DNA from: Micromonospora coerulea
GTDB lineage: Bacteria; Actinomycetota; Actinomycetes; Mycobacteriales; Micromonosporaceae
Assembly: GCF_016598485.1 (NCBI RefSeq)
Contig: NZ_JAEMUW010000010.1
Location: 62,001 to 126,000 of the forward strand
Length of the DNA: 64,000 bases
Direction: 5' to 3'
Shown: in pieces, positions 16,599-24,968 of the stretch
How positions within the stretch are numbered: position 1 is the stretch's first letter
How the letters are laid out: every line of letters begins with the position of its first letter
Program-made: the position numbers and the translations under genes
Notes under the pieces: generated by a model
What the model was told of the DNA's origin: nothing
The model's database searches: none
The model's input: only the letters and a program-made list of their open reading frames with translations

Positions 16599-19088
16599 TC
16601 AGTCGCGGTCGACGAGGTGGCCGACGACGGTGGGGCCGAGCATCACGGCGAAGCCGGAGCCGTCGCGGCGGGGGTCGGCCGGGGGCAGCTCCACCGGGTC
16701 GCCGGTGGCGGTCGCACCGACCGGACGCGGGCCGATCCAGGCCACGGTCAGGTCCAGCTCGCCCTTGAGGAGGCGCTGCGCGCGCACCCCGCCGGTCGCC
16801 CGCCCCTTCGCCGGGTACGCCGCGAACGGCGTCACCTTCACCGTCGCCCCGGTCGAGGTGACCACCATCGGCTCGCCGTGCCCCGGATCGTCGGTGCGGA
16901 CCGCGCCGAAGAAGACCACTCGCGCCTCCCCCGGCAGGTTGATGCCCGCCATGCCGCCGCCCTTGACGCCCTGCGGGCGGACCACGGACGCGGCGAAGCG
17001 CAGCAACGACGCCTCCGAGGAGATGAAGGCGAGAGTCTCCCCGCCGTCGGTGAGCCAGGTCGCCCCGACCACCTCGTCGCCGTCCCGCAGCGAGATCACC
17101 TCGAACTCGTCGGAGCGGACCGGCCACTCCGGCGCGCAGACCTTGACCACACCCTGCCGGGTGCCCAGGGCCAGCCCCGGCGAGCCCTCGGCGGACGGAC
17201 CCAGCGGCGCCAGACCGACCACCTTCTCCCCCGGCTCCAGCGGCACCAGCTCGGCGGCCGACATGCCGCCGCGCAGCGACACCGTGCCCGACTGCTCGGG
17301 CAGCACCGGCAGCGGCAGCACGTCGATCTTGAACGCCCGCCCGGCGCTGGTCACCAGGAGCACCCGGCCCCGTGCCGTGGAGTGGACGACGGCGCGTACC
17401 GCGTCGTGCTTGACCCGACCGCTGCGCCGCCGCCCCTCGGCGGCCTCCTCCGACTCGGCCGCGGTGCGGGCGACCAGCCCGGTCGCGGAGAGGATCACCT
17501 GGCACGGGTCGTCGGCGACCTCGAGGGGCCCGGCCGGCGCGGAGGCGGCGAGCACCTCCTTGAGGTCGCCGTCGACCAGCTTGGTCCGGCGCGGGGCGCC
17601 GAACTGCTTGACCACGGCGGCCAGCTCGTCGGAGACCAGCTTCCGCAGCACCTTGGCGTCGTCGAGGATGGTGGAGAGCTCGGCGATCTCGCCACGCAGC
17701 TTCTCCTGCTCGGCCTCCAGCTCGATCCGGTCGTACTTGGTCAGCCGGCGCAGCGGAGTGTCCAGGATGTAGGTGGCCTGGATGTCGGAGAGCTTGAACT
17801 GGCGCATCAGGCCGTCCTTGGCGGCCTGGGCGTCGTCGCTGCCCCGGATCAGCCGGACCACCTTGTCGATGTCGAGCAGGGCGATCAGCAGTCCGTCGAC
17901 CAGGTGCAGCCGCTCCTCGCGCTTGCGGCGCCGGTAGGAGCTGCGCCGGGTCACCACGTCGTACCGGTGGGCGAGGAAGACCTCCAGCAGCGCCTTCAGC
18001 CCCAGGGTCTGCGGCTGGCCGTCGACCAGGACCAGGTTGTTGACGCCGAAGGACTGCTCCAGCGGGGTGAGCCGGTAGAGGTCGGCGAGCAGCGCCTGCG
18101 GGTTGACGCCGACCTTGCACTCGATGACCAGCCGGGTGCCGTTCTCCCGGTCGGTCAGGTCCTTGACGTCGGCGATGCCGGTGAGCCGCTTGGTCTTGTT
18201 GACCTCGTTGGTGATGGCCGCGATGACCTTCTCCGCGCCGACGCCGTACGGCAGCTCGGTGACGGTGATGGCCTGCCGGCCACGGCTGCCCTCCAGCGGG
18301 CCGATCTCGACCTTGCCACGCATCCGGACCACGCCGCGCCCGGTCTCGTACGCCCGGCGCACCTCGTCGAGGCCGAGCAGCAGCCCGCCGGTGGGCAGGT
18401 CCGGACCCGGGACGAACTCCATGAGCTTGTCCAGGTCGGCGTCCGGGTGGTTGATCAGCCACCGCGCGGCCTGGACCACCTCGCCGAGGTTGTGCGGGAT
18501 CATGTTGGTCGCCATCCCGACCGCGATCCCGGACGCGCCGTTGACCAGCAGGTTGGGGAAGGCCGCCGGCAGCACGGTCGGCTGGGTCAGCGAGCCGTCG
18601 TAGTTGGGCTCGACGTCGACGGTGTCCTCGCCCAGCTCGCCGACGAGCAGCATCGCCTCGCGGGACATCCGCGCCTCGGTGTACCGGGCGGCGGCCGGCC
18701 CGTCGTCCGGCGAGCCGAAGTTGCCGTGCCCGTCGATGAGCGGCGCGTTGAGCGAGAAGTCCTGGGCGAGGCGGACCATCGCGTCGTAGATGGCGGTGTC
18801 GCCGTGCGGGTGGTACTTGCCCATCACGTCGCCGACCACCCGGGCCGACTTCACGTGCCCACGGTCCGGGCGGTAGCCCTGCTCGTGCATCGACCAGAGG
18901 ATCCGCCGGTGCACGGGCTTGAGGCCGTCGCGGGCGTCGGGCAGGGCGCGGGAGTGGATGACCGAGAAGGCGTACTCCAGGTAGGAGTCCGAAACCTCGG
19001 TGACCAGCGGGTTGTCGAAGACCCGCGCGCCGGCCTGGTCGAAGGCGGACAGGTCCGCCTTGGCGCGGTCTTCCTTGCGGCGTGCCAT
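16599..19088 (-). CDS. parC: DNA topoisomerase IV subunit A (ParC-type)
   Basis: 829 residues from ATG 19088. The breakage-reunion domain has SRALPDARDGLKPVHRRILW and GKYHPHGDTAIYDAMVRLAQ, and AARYTEARM carries the catalytic tyrosine (about residue 136). The C-terminal beta-pinwheel lacks the gyrase GyrA-box QRRGGKG; the nearest stretch is GVKGGGMAGINLPG, so decatenation by topoisomerase IV is more likely than supercoiling. The partner parE ends 38 bases upstream. GyrB/GyrA in actinobacteria normally sit beside dnaA, dnaN and recF, which are absent here. The gyrase alternative is kept open because the assignment relies on motif and context. Confidence 0.87.
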   Translation of the reverse strand: MARRKEDRAKADLSAFDQAGARVFDNPLVTEVSDSYLEYAFSVIHSRALPDARDGLKPVHRRILWSMHEQGYRPDRGHVKSARVVGDVMGKYHPHGDTAIYDAMVRLAQDFSLNAPLIDGHGNFGSPDDGPAAARYTEARMSREAMLLVGELGEDTVDVEPNYDGSLTQPTVLPAAFPNLLVNGASGIAVGMATNMIPHNLGEVVQAARWLINHPDADLDKLMEFVPGPDLPTGGLLLGLDEVRRAYETGRGVVRMRGKVEIGPLEGSRGRQAITVTELPYGVGAEKVIAAITNEVNKTKRLTGIADVKDLTDRENGTRLVIECKVGVNPQALLADLYRLTPLEQSFGVNNLVLVDGQPQTLGLKALLEVFLAHRYDVVTRRSSYRRRKREERLHLVDGLLIALLDIDKVVRLIRGSDDAQAAKDGLMRQFKLSDIQATYILDTPLRRLTKYDRIELEAEQEKLRGEIAELSTILDDAKVLRKLVSDELAAVVKQFGAPRRTKLVDGDLKEVLAASAPAGPLEVADDPCQVILSATGLVARTAAESEEAAEGRRRSGRVKHDAVRAVVHSTARGRVLLVTSAGRAFKIDVLPLPVLPEQSGTVSLRGGMSAAELVPLEPGEKVVGLAPLGPSAEGSPGLALGTRQGVVKVCAPEWPVRSDEFEVISLRDGDEVVGATWLTDGGETLAFISSEASLLRFAASVVRPQGVKGGGMAGINLPGEARVVFFGAVRTDDPGHGEPMVVTSTGATVKVTPFAAYPAKGRATGGVRAQRLLKGELDLTVAWIGPRPVGATATGDPVELPPADPRRDGSGFAVMLGPTVVGHLVDRD

Positions 19089-19126
19089 CGTTCAGCTCTC
19101 TTCGCGACGGTGGGGACGGTTCGGGG

Positions 19127-21184
19127 TCATGCGTCGATCGCCTCGCGGTCGACCCGGTCGGCCGAGCCGATGAGCCAGTTGCGCCGGGGCTCGACTTTCT
19201 CCCCCATCAGCAGCTCGAGGATCCGCTCGGCCGCCTCGACGTCGTCGAGGGTGATCCGGCGGACCGCCCGGGTGGCCGGGTTCATCGTGGTCTCCCAGAG
19301 CTCGTCGGCGTCCATCTCGCCGAGACCCTTGAAGCGCGGGATCGGGGTGACGATCTGCTTGCCGGACTTCTCCAGCTTGCGGACCGTCGCCGCCATCTCG
19401 GCCTGGGTGTAGGTGTAGACGGTCTGCGGGTTGCGCCCCTTGGTGGTGATCTTGTGCAGGGGCGGCATCGCGGCGTACAGCCGGCCGGCCTCGATCAGCG
19501 GGCGCATGTACCGGGCGAAGAGCGTGATCAGCAGGGTCCGGATGTGCGCGCCGTCGACGTCGGCGTCGGCCATGATCAGCACCCGGCCGTAGCGCAGCGC
19601 GGAGAGGTCGAAGGTGCGTCCCGAGCCGGCGCCGAGCACCTGCACGATCGCCGCGCACTCGGCGTTGTCCAGCACCTGCTGGAGGTTCGCCTTCTGCACG
19701 TTGAGGATCTTGCCGCGGATCGGCAGCAGCGCCTGGTATTCCGAGGAGCGGGCCATCCGGCTGGTGCCGAGCGCGCTGTCCCCCTCCACGATGAACAGCT
19801 CGCTGCGGTCCACCCCGGTGGCCCGGCAGTCGACCAGCTTCGCCGGCATCGACGCGCCCTCCAGGGCGGTCTTGCGCCGGGCCGCGTCCTTCTGCTGCTT
19901 CTGGGTCAGCCGGACCCGGGCCGCGTCGACGATCTTCTGGAGCACCGTGCGCGCCTCGGCCTTGGTGCGCCGGTCCTCCAGCCAGGCCTTGAGGTGCTGC
20001 TCGATCAGGCCCTGGATGACCTTGGTGATGCCGGCGGTGGAGAGCTCGTCCTTGGTCTGCGAGGTGAACTGCGGCTCCGGGAGCCGCACGTGCACCACGG
20101 CGGTGATGCCCTCCAGGACGTCGTCCAGGGTGGGCGCGTCCTCCCTGGGGCGGAGCATGCCGCGGGTGTTGCGGGCCGCATCGGCCAGGGTGCGGACCAG
20201 GGCTCGCTCGAAGCCCTTGCGGTGGGTGCCGCCGTGCGCGTTGCGGATGGTGTTGGTGAAGCACTCCACCGTGCGCTCGTAACCGGTGCCCCAGCGGAAC
20301 GCCACCTCGATCTCGGCGCGGCGCTGCACGTTCGACTGCATCACGCCGTTGGCGTCGGCGGCGTTCTCCCGGTACGTCCCCTCGCCGGTGACCAGCAGGG
20401 TGCCGGAGACCGGCCGGTCACCGGCCGGGGCGAGGAACTCCACCATGTCGGTCAAACCGTTGGGGAAGTGGAAGCTCTCCTCGGTCGACTCCTCGCCCGT
20501 CTCGTCGCGGAGCAGGTAGGCCACGCCGGGGACGAGGAACGCGGTGTTGCGGAGCTTGAGCCGGACGGCCTCGGTGTCCAGCCGGGCGCCAGTCTCGAAG
20601 TAGCGGGTGTCGTGCCACCACCGGATCGAGGTGCCGGTGCGCTGGCGGCGCTTCATCGCGCCGACGATCTGCAGGCCGGGGCCGGGGGTGAAGGCCGCGT
20701 CGGGGCCGGGGCCGTCGAAGATCCCCGGTACGCCGTGCCGGAACGACATCGCGTGCACCTTGCCGGCGCGGCGGACCGTGACGTCGAACCGCCGGGACAG
20801 CGCGTTGACCGCCGAGGCGCCCACCCCGTGCAGGCCGCCGGAGGTCTTGTAGCCCGAGCCGCCGAACTTGCCGCCCGCGTGCAGCCGGGTGAGCACCAGC
20901 TCGACGCCGGAGATGCCGGACTTGGCGTGCACGTCGGTGGGGATGCCCCGGCCGTCGTCGTCGACCTGCACCGAGCCGTCGGCGTGCAGGATCACCTCGA
21001 CCTTGGTCGCGTGACCCGCGACACCCTCGTCGGTGGAGTTGTCGAGGATCTCGTTGACGAGGTGACCCACGCCACGGCTGTCGGTCGAGCCGATGTACAT
21101 GCCGGGGCGCTTGCGAACGGCGTCCAGGCCCTCGAGGTGGGTCAGGTCGTCGGCCCCGTACAGGGTCTCAGGCTGTGCGGTCAA
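19127..21184 (-). CDS. parE: DNA topoisomerase IV subunit B (ParE-type)
   Basis: 685 residues if translated from TTG 21184, which has GGGAG eight bases upstream and gives the family-like start TAQPETLYGADDL. The open frame extends to an ATG at 21388, but that extra sequence is arginine/proline-rich and unlike the family. The GHKL ATPase has EILDNSTDEG, DDGRGIP and GLHGVGASAVNALS. The TOPRIM domain has FIVEGDSALG (glutamate about residue 468) and DADVDGAHI metal ligands. It pairs with parC to decatenate chromosomes at division. The short spacing to parC indicates one operon. Confidence 0.88.
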   Translation of the reverse strand: MTAQPETLYGADDLTHLEGLDAVRKRPGMYIGSTDSRGVGHLVNEILDNSTDEGVAGHATKVEVILHADGSVQVDDDGRGIPTDVHAKSGISGVELVLTRLHAGGKFGGSGYKTSGGLHGVGASAVNALSRRFDVTVRRAGKVHAMSFRHGVPGIFDGPGPDAAFTPGPGLQIVGAMKRRQRTGTSIRWWHDTRYFETGARLDTEAVRLKLRNTAFLVPGVAYLLRDETGEESTEESFHFPNGLTDMVEFLAPAGDRPVSGTLLVTGEGTYRENAADANGVMQSNVQRRAEIEVAFRWGTGYERTVECFTNTIRNAHGGTHRKGFERALVRTLADAARNTRGMLRPREDAPTLDDVLEGITAVVHVRLPEPQFTSQTKDELSTAGITKVIQGLIEQHLKAWLEDRRTKAEARTVLQKIVDAARVRLTQKQQKDAARRKTALEGASMPAKLVDCRATGVDRSELFIVEGDSALGTSRMARSSEYQALLPIRGKILNVQKANLQQVLDNAECAAIVQVLGAGSGRTFDLSALRYGRVLIMADADVDGAHIRTLLITLFARYMRPLIEAGRLYAAMPPLHKITTKGRNPQTVYTYTQAEMAATVRKLEKSGKQIVTPIPRFKGLGEMDADELWETTMNPATRAVRRITLDDVEAAERILELLMGEKVEPRRNWLIGSADRVDREAIDA

Positions 21185-21466
21185 CTGGTCGTACTCCCAG
21201 GTCTCGGCGGTGTGGTGCCGCTCACCGACTTGATCGCCACGGGCGGCGCGCCGCAGCGAGCCTAGCCCGGCGCTGTGACAACGCCGTGGCACCGGTCCGG
21301 GTACGCCGTTTCGCGTCGCTCCCGCCGGGCCCGCTCCCGGTCGTGGAGCGTACGGCCGCCGGGCGCGGGGAGGGCGTCCGTGGACCACAACGACACACCC
21401 GCGCGGCGTCTTCCCGCCCGGCGCGAGCGGCGACGCCGGGGGGGCCGGACGGGTCCCGCCGAGCGC

Positions 21467-22186
21467 TCAGCCGCGCCGCAGCCGCGGTCGGGCGAAGTCG
21501 GCGTTGTCCACGACCAGGTCGGCCCGGCCGACCGGGTCAGCCTCGGCCAGGTAGACCCGCGCGGCGGCGAGGTAGCGGTCCCGGTGCAGCCGTTCGGCCG
21601 CCTCGGCGCCCTCCCGGTGGGCGTCCCGGTCCGTCCCCCGGCGCACCGACAGCTCGGCGGGCACCGCCAGCCAGATCCGGTGGTCCCAGAGCTCGTCCAG
21701 CTCGGGGCGGAACGCGAAGACCCCGTCGACGACCAGCACCGCGTCCGCGGCGGCGGCCGTGACCACGTCGGTGTGCTCGCGCTGGGTGAGCGGGTCACGC
21801 AGGCAGAGCACACAGCGGCCGGTGCCGTCCGGGCCGGCCGGACCCAGCAGCAGGCCGCGGATCGCCGCGAGGTCGAAGGCGTTGCGGTAGTACCCGGGAC
21901 CGGAGAGCCGGTCGTACTGGTGGCGCTCGCGCCAGGGGCGCTTGAAGTCGTCCAGGCTGGCCCGCAGCACCGGGCGGCCGGCGGCGGCGATCCGCGCGGC
22001 GAGCTCGTGCCCGAAGGAGGTCTTGCCGGCGGCGGTGAACCCGTCGACGCCGACCCGCAGGCGACCGGGGCCCAGCGCCAGGATCCGGTCGGTGAGCAGG
22101 TCCACCAGGGCCCGCCGCGCCGGCGAGGCCGGCGGCGGCGCCGGCTGTTGCCAGGTGGAGACCGACCGCTGCACGACAGATGCCAT
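21467..22186 (-). CDS. Uridine kinase-like nucleoside kinase
   Basis: 239 residues from ATG 22186. Walker A is VGVDGFTAAGKTSFGHELAA, followed by the substrate-binding LDDFKRPWRERHQYDRLSGP and a Walker-B-like VLVVDGVFAFRPEL. The lid has RRGTDRDAHREG. These features match the Udk/phosphoribulokinase P-loop group; members phosphorylate uridine, cytidine or related small substrates, and the exact one is unclear. It lies 282 bases beyond the parE start on the same strand; that gap holds no recognisable gene. Confidence 0.8.
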   Translation of the reverse strand: MASVVQRSVSTWQQPAPPPASPARRALVDLLTDRILALGPGRLRVGVDGFTAAGKTSFGHELAARIAAAGRPVLRASLDDFKRPWRERHQYDRLSGPGYYRNAFDLAAIRGLLLGPAGPDGTGRCVLCLRDPLTQREHTDVVTAAAADAVLVVDGVFAFRPELDELWDHRIWLAVPAELSVRRGTDRDAHREGAEAAERLHRDRYLAAARVYLAEADPVGRADLVVDNADFARPRLRRG

Positions 22187-22324
22187 CGACCGACCCTATG
22201 TCGGGACGTTGACGCCCGTCACACCCCGTGATCCGATCGCCTTCCCAGAGGATCTTTCACATTTCCATCCCTAACGGGCGACCCGGACTGCGAGCTCGCG
22301 CGGGAATGGGGGGCGGGGCCGGGG

Positions 22325-22957
22325 TCAGTGGCGGATCGCCGTGCCGAGCACGTGGGGGGACGCCGGCATCGGGACCTGTGTCGGTGGGAAGCGGAAGCGG
22401 TCCAGCTCGACGACGGTGAAGCCGCCGGCGCCGATCGCGCCGACGGTGTCCCGCCCGGTGTGGCAGCCGGCGCAGAACAGCGGCCAGACCGTCGCGTCGA
22501 CCCACCGCTGCGCCCGGCGCAACCCGGGGGTCTGCGCGACCACGTGCTCGAAGAAGCGCAGCTGCCCACCCGGGCGCAGCACCCGGCGCGCCTCGCGCAG
22601 GGCGACCGCCTGGTCGGGTACCGAACAGAGCACCAACGACAGCACCACCGCGTCGGCGGAGGCGTCGGCGGCCGGCAGCGCCTCGGCGAGCCCGGCGACC
22701 ACGGTGACCGGCACCGGGGCGTCGGCCGCGGCGGCGTGCGCGGCGGCCCGCAGCCGGGGCTCCGGCTCCACCGCCAGTACCTCGCGCACCGTCGGCGGGT
22801 AGTGCGGGAACATCCGGCCGTTGCCGGCGCCCACCTCGATCACCCGGCCGGTCAGCCCGGCGACCAGCCGGCGCCGGTGGGCGGCCGCGCCGGCCCGGTC
22901 CATGGTCACACTGGCCCGGGCGTAGAGCCGGGCGAACACCGGATGCGAGACGGACAT
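22325..22957 (-). CDS. Class I SAM-dependent methyltransferase
   Basis: About 210 residues. ATG 22957 was chosen because GGGAGAG stands five bases ahead; an ATG four codons earlier overlaps that site. Motif I is VIEVGAGNGRMFPHYP, motif II VLAVEPEPRLR, then DAVVLSLVLCSVPD and LRPGGQLRFFEHV, which is the UbiE/phospholipid-methylating type. A cysteine/histidine segment FCAGCHTGRDT follows. It probably methylates a small molecule or lipid head group. Its downstream neighbour on the same strand is the nucleoside kinase, 138 bases away. Confidence 0.85.
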   Translation of the reverse strand: MSVSHPVFARLYARASVTMDRAGAAAHRRRLVAGLTGRVIEVGAGNGRMFPHYPPTVREVLAVEPEPRLRAAAHAAAADAPVPVTVVAGLAEALPAADASADAVVLSLVLCSVPDQAVALREARRVLRPGGQLRFFEHVVAQTPGLRRAQRWVDATVWPLFCAGCHTGRDTVGAIGAGGFTVVELDRFRFPPTQVPMPASPHVLGTAIRH

Positions 22958-23008
22958 CGGCTCTCCCATCGCCGGGGACGTGGCCCCGGCAGCGTACGGC
23001 CAGCGGGC

Positions 23009-23446
23009 TCAGCCGCGCGCCCCCGGCGCGCCGAGGGCGAGCAGGAGCGCGCCGGCCGGGCCGGCCACCAGGTCGCCGAGGCGCACCTCGTCGAGGACGG
23101 CGAGGAAGGCGGCCTGGGCGCGGCGCAGTTCCCCGCGCAGCCGGCAGCCGGCGACCAGCGGACAGGCGGGCTGCTCGCAGGCGATTACCTCGTCGTCGCC
23201 CTCGAAGGCCCGGACGACCTGGCCGACGGTGAGCTCACCGGCGCGTTCGGCGAACGCCACCCCGCCGGAGCGCCCCCGGACGGTGCGCAGGACCCCGATC
23301 CGCTGGAGCCGCTGGACGACCTTCGCCACGTGGCTGCGCGGCAACGCGAGCTGGGTGGCCAGCTCGTCCACCGTGGTGCGTGCGGGGGACGCGGCGGTCA
23401 GCATGGCGATCCGCAGGGCCATGTCGGTGGACCGGTTGAGCTTCAC
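23009..23446 (-). CDS. nsrR: Rrf2-family iron-sulfur regulator, NsrR (nitric oxide sensor)
   Basis: 145 residues from GTG 23446 (VKLNRSTDMALRIAML). The winged helix has LATQLALPRSHVAKVVQRLQ, and the cluster-binding cysteines are in ACEQPACPLVAGCRL with C-x4-C-x5-C spacing as in NsrR. NsrR holds a [4Fe-4S] cluster that nitric oxide destroys, releasing repression. The gene diverges from the flavohemoglobin gene at 23608, the classic NsrR target, and an NsrR-like half-site lies between them. An earlier ATG at 23587 would overlap the hmp promoter and was rejected. Confidence 0.9.
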   Translation of the reverse strand: MKLNRSTDMALRIAMLTAASPARTTVDELATQLALPRSHVAKVVQRLQRIGVLRTVRGRSGGVAFAERAGELTVGQVVRAFEGDDEVIACEQPACPLVAGCRLRGELRRAQAAFLAVLDEVRLGDLVAGPAGALLLALGAPGARG

Positions 23447-23543
23447 CGCACCGACCCTAGCCAGCGCGAACGGCCCGCGACACGGGCCGATGAGCCGGTC
23501 CGTGGGTGTGATCCGGGCGACCCCGGACCCGGGACCTTGGACC

Positions 23544-23560
23544 CTGAAGAGGTATTTCAG
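23544..23560. promoter_or_regulatory. Candidate NsrR operator in front of hmp
   Basis: CTGAA and TTCAG form an inverted repeat, and AAGAGGTATTT (23547-23557) matches the proteobacterial NsrR half-site AAGATGYATTT at 10 of 11 positions. It lies about 50 bases before the hmp start. Actinobacterial NsrR sites differ somewhat, so this is a prediction. Confidence 0.5.
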
Positions 23561-23607
23561 ACTCCTGTTCAGTGGGGATCGACCCACCGATCCCCGAAGG
23601 AGTAATC

Positions 23608-24825
23608 GTGCTCTCGGAATCCTCAGCTGCAGTGGTGACGGCGACCCTGCCCGCCGTGCAGGCCCACGGCGAGGCGATCACCGGACGCTTCTACCAGCGG
23701 ATGTTCGACGCGCATCCGGAGCTGCTGAACCTCTTCAACCGCGGCAACCAGGCCACCGGTCAGCAGCAGGCGGCGCTGGCGGCCGCGGTGGCCGCGTACG
23801 CCTCGCACCTGACCGGGGGCAGTACCGTGCCGTGGGGCCCCATCCTGGACCGGATCGCGCACAAGCACGCCTCGCTCGGCATCACCGCGACCCAGTACCC
23901 GATCGTCGGCCGGCACCTGCTCGCCGCCGTCGGCGAGGTGCTCGGCGACGCGGTCACGCCCGAGGTGGCCGCCGCCTGGGACGAGGTGTACTGGCTGCTG
24001 GCCTGCGAGCTGATCGCCCGGGAGGCCCGGCTGTACGCCGCGGCCGGCGTACCGGCGGACGGCGCGGTGTGGCGGGACTGGCGGGTGACCGGCCGGGTCC
24101 GGGAGACCACGGAGGTCGTCTCGCTCATCCTCGTCCCGGCCGACGGTGGCGCGGCGCCCGGCTTCACCCCCGGGCAGTACACCTCGGTCGCCGTCGACCT
24201 GGACGGCGACCGCGGCCAGCAGATCCGCCAGTACAGCCTCTCCGGCCGCCCGGGCGCCGATCAGTGGAGAATCACCGTCAAGCGGGTCCGTGGCACCGGC
24301 GGAGCGCCCGACGGACTGGTCTCCGGCTTCCTGCACGACCGGGTGGCCGTCGGGGACGTCCTGCGGCTAAGCCCGCCCTTCGGCGAGGTCAGCGCGGTCG
24401 CCGGCGACGGCCCGTTGCTGCTGGTCAGCGCCGGCATCGGGCTCACCCCGGCGATGGCCGCGCTGGAGCACCTGGCGGCCACCGAGCCGCAGCGCCCGGT
24501 GGTGCTGGTGCACGCCGACCGGGCCGGCGCCGCGCACGCGCTGCGCGACGCGCTCCCCCGGCTCCAGGAAAACCTGCCCCGGCTGCGGCTCGACCTCTGG
24601 TACGAGGACGCCGCCGGCGGGGAACTGGCCGGGCTGATGGCGCAGGTCAGCGCCGGCCGGGTCGACCCGGAGCTGATCCCGCTCTCCCCCGACGCGCACG
24701 TGCACCTCTGCGGGCCGCTGCCGTTCATGAACGCGGTCCGGGGCGGCCTGCTGCGCCGGGGCGTACCGGTGGACCGGATCGCGTACGAGGTGTTCGGACC
24801 GGGCATGCTGCGCGACGGGCGCTGA
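23608..24825 (+). CDS. hmp: Flavohemoglobin, nitric oxide dioxygenase
   Basis: 405 residues from GTG 23608 with AAGGAG five bases ahead. Residues 1-140 are the globin domain: FYQRMFDAHPELLNLFN, and IAHKHASLGI with the proximal heme histidine. Then come the FAD domain (RQYSLSG) and NAD domain (LVSAGIGLTPAMAAL), ending in YEVFGPGML. The enzyme oxidises nitric oxide to nitrate in the cytoplasm using NAD(P)H and oxygen. Divergent nsrR should repress it until nitric oxide damages the cluster. A terminator hairpin follows 6 bases after the stop. Confidence 0.95.
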   Translation: MLSESSAAVVTATLPAVQAHGEAITGRFYQRMFDAHPELLNLFNRGNQATGQQQAALAAAVAAYASHLTGGSTVPWGPILDRIAHKHASLGITATQYPIVGRHLLAAVGEVLGDAVTPEVAAAWDEVYWLLACELIAREARLYAAAGVPADGAVWRDWRVTGRVRETTEVVSLILVPADGGAAPGFTPGQYTSVAVDLDGDRGQQIRQYSLSGRPGADQWRITVKRVRGTGGAPDGLVSGFLHDRVAVGDVLRLSPPFGEVSAVAGDGPLLLVSAGIGLTPAMAALEHLAATEPQRPVVLVHADRAGAAHALRDALPRLQENLPRLRLDLWYEDAAGGELAGLMAQVSAGRVDPELIPLSPDAHVHLCGPLPFMNAVRGGLLRRGVPVDRIAYEVFGPGMLRDGR

Positions 24826-24831
24826 CCCACC

Positions 24832-24863
24832 GCCGGACGGCCGATGCGCGCCGGCCGTCCGGC
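24832..24863 (+). terminator. Terminator hairpin after hmp
   Basis: Perfect 12-base arms GCCGGACGGCCG and CGGCCGTCCGGC enclose an 8-base loop. It separates hmp from the heptose operon promoter region. A smaller hairpin, AGCCGA/TCGGCT, lies at 24894-24908. Confidence 0.75.
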
Positions 24864-24968
24864 CCCGCTCCCGCTTCCCGCACGAATCTCCACAGCCGAC
24901 GATCGGCTCGGGCCGGAGAAGTCGATGATCTACAGGTTAGGAGGCGGGGGCGGGGGTAGGAGTTGCTC

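Noticed and set aside
16599..21184. Gyrase (gyrA/gyrB) as the identity of the topoisomerase pair
   Set aside because: There is no clear GyrA-box and no dnaA, dnaN or recF neighbours; topoisomerase IV fits better, although the point was not proven.
24894..24908. AGCCGA/TCGGCT hairpin as an operator of the heptose operon
   Set aside because: The arms are only six bases, and such short palindromes are common in GC-rich DNA; no regulator gene is adjacent.
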